Source: CBFGRU01 sp965651255
Lineage (GTDB): Bacteria; Planctomycetota; Phycisphaerae; Phycisphaerales; SM1A02
DNA: 15,678 nucleotides
Assembly: GCA_965651255.1 (NCBI GenBank)
Contig: CBFGRU010000046.1
Coordinates: forward strand, 1-15,678
Direction: 5' to 3'
Part shown: piece by piece, positions 13,483-15,678 of the stretch
Layout: each line of letters starts with the position of its first letter
Position numbering within the stretch: the first letter of the stretch is position 1
Notes under the pieces: model-generated
Database searches by the model: none
Told to the model about the DNA's origin: nothing
The model's input: only the letters and a program-made list of their open reading frames with translations
Position numbers and translations under genes: made by a program

Positions 13483-14729
13483 CACTGAATTGCTCCCGAC
13501 AAACCACCCCTCGAAACCCATCGAGGCGGCTCATCGCGGGAAAGCGCATTCGCAATCGGCGAATCGTACTCAGATTCACCGCATGCAATTGCGAGTACGC
13601 CCGCGCACGGACCTGGTCGAAAGGTAAAGAGGTCCGGACTCCCACCGAGCGCGTGTGCACCGTGAACTGTGGCCATGCGGAGCAACGCAACCGGATCTGT
13701 ATGATCACGCTGATAGAGAAACCGCATCTCGTCGAGCGTGCTCATTCGATGAGGAGTATAAAGGCACACCATGCTGTCGGTACCTAGTGCAACGGTGACA
13801 CCTGCATCCAACATGGCACGATATTGGTGTGCTTGATGTCCCTGCAATGGATGGCCAAAGTACGTGCTCGCGCGCGGACAGTACACAACTGACATTGCTT
13901 GCATCAAGCGCGAATCAAAATTGACTCCATCCACATAGTTCAGATGAGCGGCAAGGATCGGTGTGTGCTCAATCGCATCGAGTACAACCTGGACCGGGTG
14001 GGTGCCGTACGCGCGAATCGAGTCATCCCAGACACCAATGGCTTCGAGGAACTCCGCCAGAGGGCCGTCTCCCTTCTGCGTAAAGCGCAACTCTTCGAGC
14101 GTCTCTGCAACATGAGTCGCGAGCGGCCGCCCCGTCTGTGCAGCAGCGCGATACAGCACTGCATCACAGGAATACGGGGCATGCGGTTGCAGGCCAAAAC
14201 GCACAGCGCCCATACTCAACGGAACGTTGGCATGAAACTCTTTGATGAAGCGAATCCCATCGTCCCTCGCTCTGCCGATTCCGAAGACTTCGACAAAGCT
14301 CACACCGCACATGCCCTGCTTCGCCATGGTTTGACCGGGAACGACCGTACGAACCCCCGCAATGTCACCGATCATTGCTACACCACCAGCGCGACTGAAT
14401 TCAATGCCGCGCAAGACGGACGAACGGATGGAGTCATCAGTGTCAGCACGGGCGGTGCGCACGAACTGGACCCAATCAGAGAACGAACCGGCGTAGGGCT
14501 TCGGACCGATGTGTGTGAGGTCAAGATGGGTATGGGCATTCACGAGCGCCGGCACAAGGACGCTTGCGCCATGATCAATCCGGGCGACCTCTGATCCTTC
14601 GCCGATTTCCTGGGGCCGCCCGGCGGCAAGTACATGGTCACCCTCCATCAGCACCGCGCCGGGCCGGGCGTTCAGCCCCGCGCCATCAAGAACCTGGCGG
14701 GCGAGATGCAGTGTGCGTCCTGAATTCAT
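13482..14729 (-). CDS. Amidohydrolase, MtaD/MqnX-like nucleoside deaminase type (TRZ/ATZ family)
   Basis: This metal-dependent deaminase has 415 residues. The metal-binding set of the cytosine/adenosine deaminase-like amidohydrolases is complete: NAHTHLD (64-70, H66 and H68), THVAET (205-210, H206 with E209), AHLNY (261-265, H262) and GTDS (316-319, D318). HAPYS (183-187) and the CPRAST-FGH segment (284-293) are also typical of this branch. The HTHLDL...F.DW..FV..R spacing after the first metal motif recalls aminodeoxyfutalosine deaminase (MqnX) of menaquinone synthesis, and also SAH/MTA deaminases. I cannot choose between them from sequence, and no other mqn gene is in the window. It is the first gene of the minus-strand block and overlaps the DNA glycosylase start by one base. 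No strong ribosome binding site is seen before 14729, but the position of the HTH motif argues against a much later start. Confidence 0.88.
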   Translation of the reverse strand: MNSGRTLHLARQVLDGAGLNARPGAVLMEGDHVLAAGRPQEIGEGSEVARIDHGASVLVPALVNAHTHLDLTHIGPKPYAGSFSDWVQFVRTARADTDDSIRSSVLRGIEFSRAGGVAMIGDIAGVRTVVPGQTMAKQGMCGVSFVEVFGIGRARDDGIRFIKEFHANVPLSMGAVRFGLQPHAPYSCDAVLYRAAAQTGRPLATHVAETLEELRFTQKGDGPLAEFLEAIGVWDDSIRAYGTHPVQVVLDAIEHTPILAAHLNYVDGVNFDSRLMQAMSVVYCPRASTYFGHPLQGHQAHQYRAMLDAGVTVALGTDSMVCLYTPHRMSTLDEMRFLYQRDHTDPVALLRMATVHGAHALGGSPDLFTFRPGPCAGVLAIACGESEYDSPIANALSRDEPPRWVSRGGLSGAIQ

Positions 14730-14880
14730 GCGGATCGTGCAGCGGAGACGATGTCATCCTAGTCCGACTGCCGGGGGAATCCCCCCTATTCAGGTGGCTG
14801 GGTGTTCGTTGCCACCGGAAGGCGATACACTCACCGCACGTTCGCCCATTCTCTCTCGACGGGCGTCATGTCGTTACGAC

Positions 14881-14888
14881 GGAAGGAG
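14881..14888 (+). promoter_or_regulatory. Ribosome binding site GGAAGGAG for the OmpA-type lipoprotein
   Basis: GGAAGGAG lies eight bases before the ATG at 14897 and sets the start immediately before a lipoprotein signal. Further upstream, TACACT (14826-14831) is a possible -10 box without a good -35, and GGTGGC/GCCACC (14793-14798 and 14811-14816) is a short inverted repeat of unknown meaning. Confidence 0.7.
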
Positions 14889-14896
14889 CCCCAGGA

Positions 14897-15678
14897 ATGC
14901 GATTTCCACTGTTGACCATGCTCACCCTGCTCTTGATGGCCACGGGACTGACCGGCTGTGGCACCGTACCGCAGGGTCGATATGACGACCTCATGACGAG
15001 CTATCGCACCTTGCAGGAAGAGAACGTCTCCCTGCAGGGAAACGTTGAAGAAGCTCGCGCCGCCAACGGTATGCTTCGAAACCAGCTTTCTGACGCATCT
15101 GCTCGCCTCGACCAACTCAACGCGGACAACGGACGCCTGCGTGCCGAGATCGAACGACTCGGCGGTGACTACACGGCTCTGGTCGATCGTCTGAACAACA
15201 TGCCACTGGCCGCACTCCCCGCCGACCTGGATGCGGCCCTGAAGGGACTCGCCGCGGCTCACCCGAATCTGCTCACGTACGATTCGGCCACCGGAACTGT
15301 TCGGTTCGCAAGCGACTTCACCTTTGACCTCGGCTCGGCCGAACTGAAGGCCGCTGCCAGCGAAACGATTCGAGCCCTCGCGACGATCATGAACTCTGAC
15401 GCCGCAAGTGACTTTGAGATGCACATCGTCGGACACACCGACAACGTGCCGATTTCACGGCCCGAAACCCGGGCGAAGCACCCGACGAATCGTCATCTCT
15501 CAGTTCACCGCGCCATCACCGTCGGAAACGCGCTTGCATCTGCCAATGTTGACCCCAGGCGTCTCATGGTGGCAGGGTACGGCGAATACCGCCCCATCGT
15601 TTCGAATGCGGCCAACGGCGCTGCACAGAACCGTCGCGTCGAAGTCCATTTTGTTCCGATGCGGGAACCGCTTGCTCC
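14897..15678 (+). CDS. OmpA-family peptidoglycan-associated lipoprotein, 3' end missing at right edge
   Basis: The first 260 codons are present and open to the edge. A hydrophobic signal peptide ends in the lipobox LTGC (18-21), so the mature protein should be lipid-modified at C21 and anchored in a membrane. Residues about 28-95 are heptad-like and polar (for example LQEENVSLQGNVEEARAANG, 39-58), consistent with a coiled coil. The OmpA/MotB-type domain covers about 130-252, with VRFASDFTFDLGSAEL (135-150), VGHTDNVP (178-185, D182) and NRRVEV (245-250). D182 and an arginine near 205 are the expected diaminopimelate-contacting positions, so it probably tethers the cell wall. The spacing resembles the MotB/OmpA type with a longer NVPISRPETRAKHP insert. 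Only a few C-terminal residues are likely missing, since the domain is nearly complete. No Tol-Pal genes are adjacent. The segment 14730-14896 holds no other gene. Confidence 0.9.
   Translation, partial: MRFPLLTMLTLLLMATGLTGCGTVPQGRYDDLMTSYRTLQEENVSLQGNVEEARAANGMLRNQLSDASARLDQLNADNGRLRAEIERLGGDYTALVDRLNNMPLAALPADLDAALKGLAAAHPNLLTYDSATGTVRFASDFTFDLGSAELKAAASETIRALATIMNSDAASDFEMHIVGHTDNVPISRPETRAKHPTNRHLSVHRAITVGNALASANVDPRRLMVAGYGEYRPIVSNAANGAAQNRRVEVHFVPMREPLA

Noticed and set aside
13899..14594. 231-residue plus-strand open frame
   Set aside because: It lies wholly antisense to the amidohydrolase, whose motifs are complete. It is a codon-bias shadow.
14773..14786. GGGGG-AAT-CCCCCC hairpin as a regulatory element
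   Set aside because: It is a short G/C run with a three-base loop and no T-tract, too far from both starts to assign. Chance is a sufficient explanation.
14831..15436. 201-residue minus-strand open frame
   Set aside because: It is antisense to the OmpA-type lipoprotein, which has a ribosome binding site, lipobox and full domain motifs.
1..15678. CRISPR array, insertion sequence, toxin-antitoxin pair or phage-defence operon
   Set aside because: I saw no regularly spaced repeats, transposase motifs, terminal repeats or paired small genes on either strand by reading alone.

Overview
The window is mostly ordinary chromosomal sequence, probably from a member of the Planctomycetota and perhaps of class Phycisphaerae. 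That placement is an inference. It rests on a small protein (12408-12815) resembling the Planctomycetes/Verrucomicrobia family known as Minf_1886, on a large stand-alone prepilin-like protein with a late Asp-Gly motif (2872-3966), and on the mixture of strong Shine-Dalgarno genes with genes that lack one. No rRNA, CRISPR array, transposase or integrase is visible.

Layout. Positions 1-370 hold the 5' part of a cysteine-rich minus-strand gene of unknown function that runs off the left edge. At 505-553 lies the 3' half of a tRNA-Arg with no matching 5' half, a pattern typical of an attachment-site remnant. Next come recQ (+, 631-2850), a prepilin-like gene (-, 2872-3966), recG (+, 4226-6373), polX (+, 6407-8155), an alpha/beta hydrolase (-, 8156-9115) and ffh (+, 9276-10772). 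A four-gene minus-strand block follows. In transcription order it is an amidohydrolase of the MtaD/MqnX type, a 3-methyladenine DNA glycosylase (start overlapping the amidohydrolase stop), the Minf_1886-like protein, and an AI-2E family permease. The window closes with the start of an OmpA-type lipoprotein (+, 14897 to the right edge).

How the genes work together. Four proteins act in DNA repair or replication restart: RecQ, RecG, PolX and the alkyladenine glycosylase. Only recG-polX are adjacent on one strand. Ffh is the signal-recognition-particle GTPase that targets membrane proteins. The prepilin-like protein, the permease and the OmpA lipoprotein are envelope proteins. I see no shared pathway joining all of them.

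The point most worth following is the left edge. A tRNA 3' fragment separates an unrecognised, cysteine-rich, apparently GC3-richer gene from a housekeeping gene, and its orientation is the one expected at the distal end of an element integrated into a tRNA-Arg gene lying further left. If there is an undescribed system here, it is most likely outside the window on that side. The rest of the window does not contain one that I can see.
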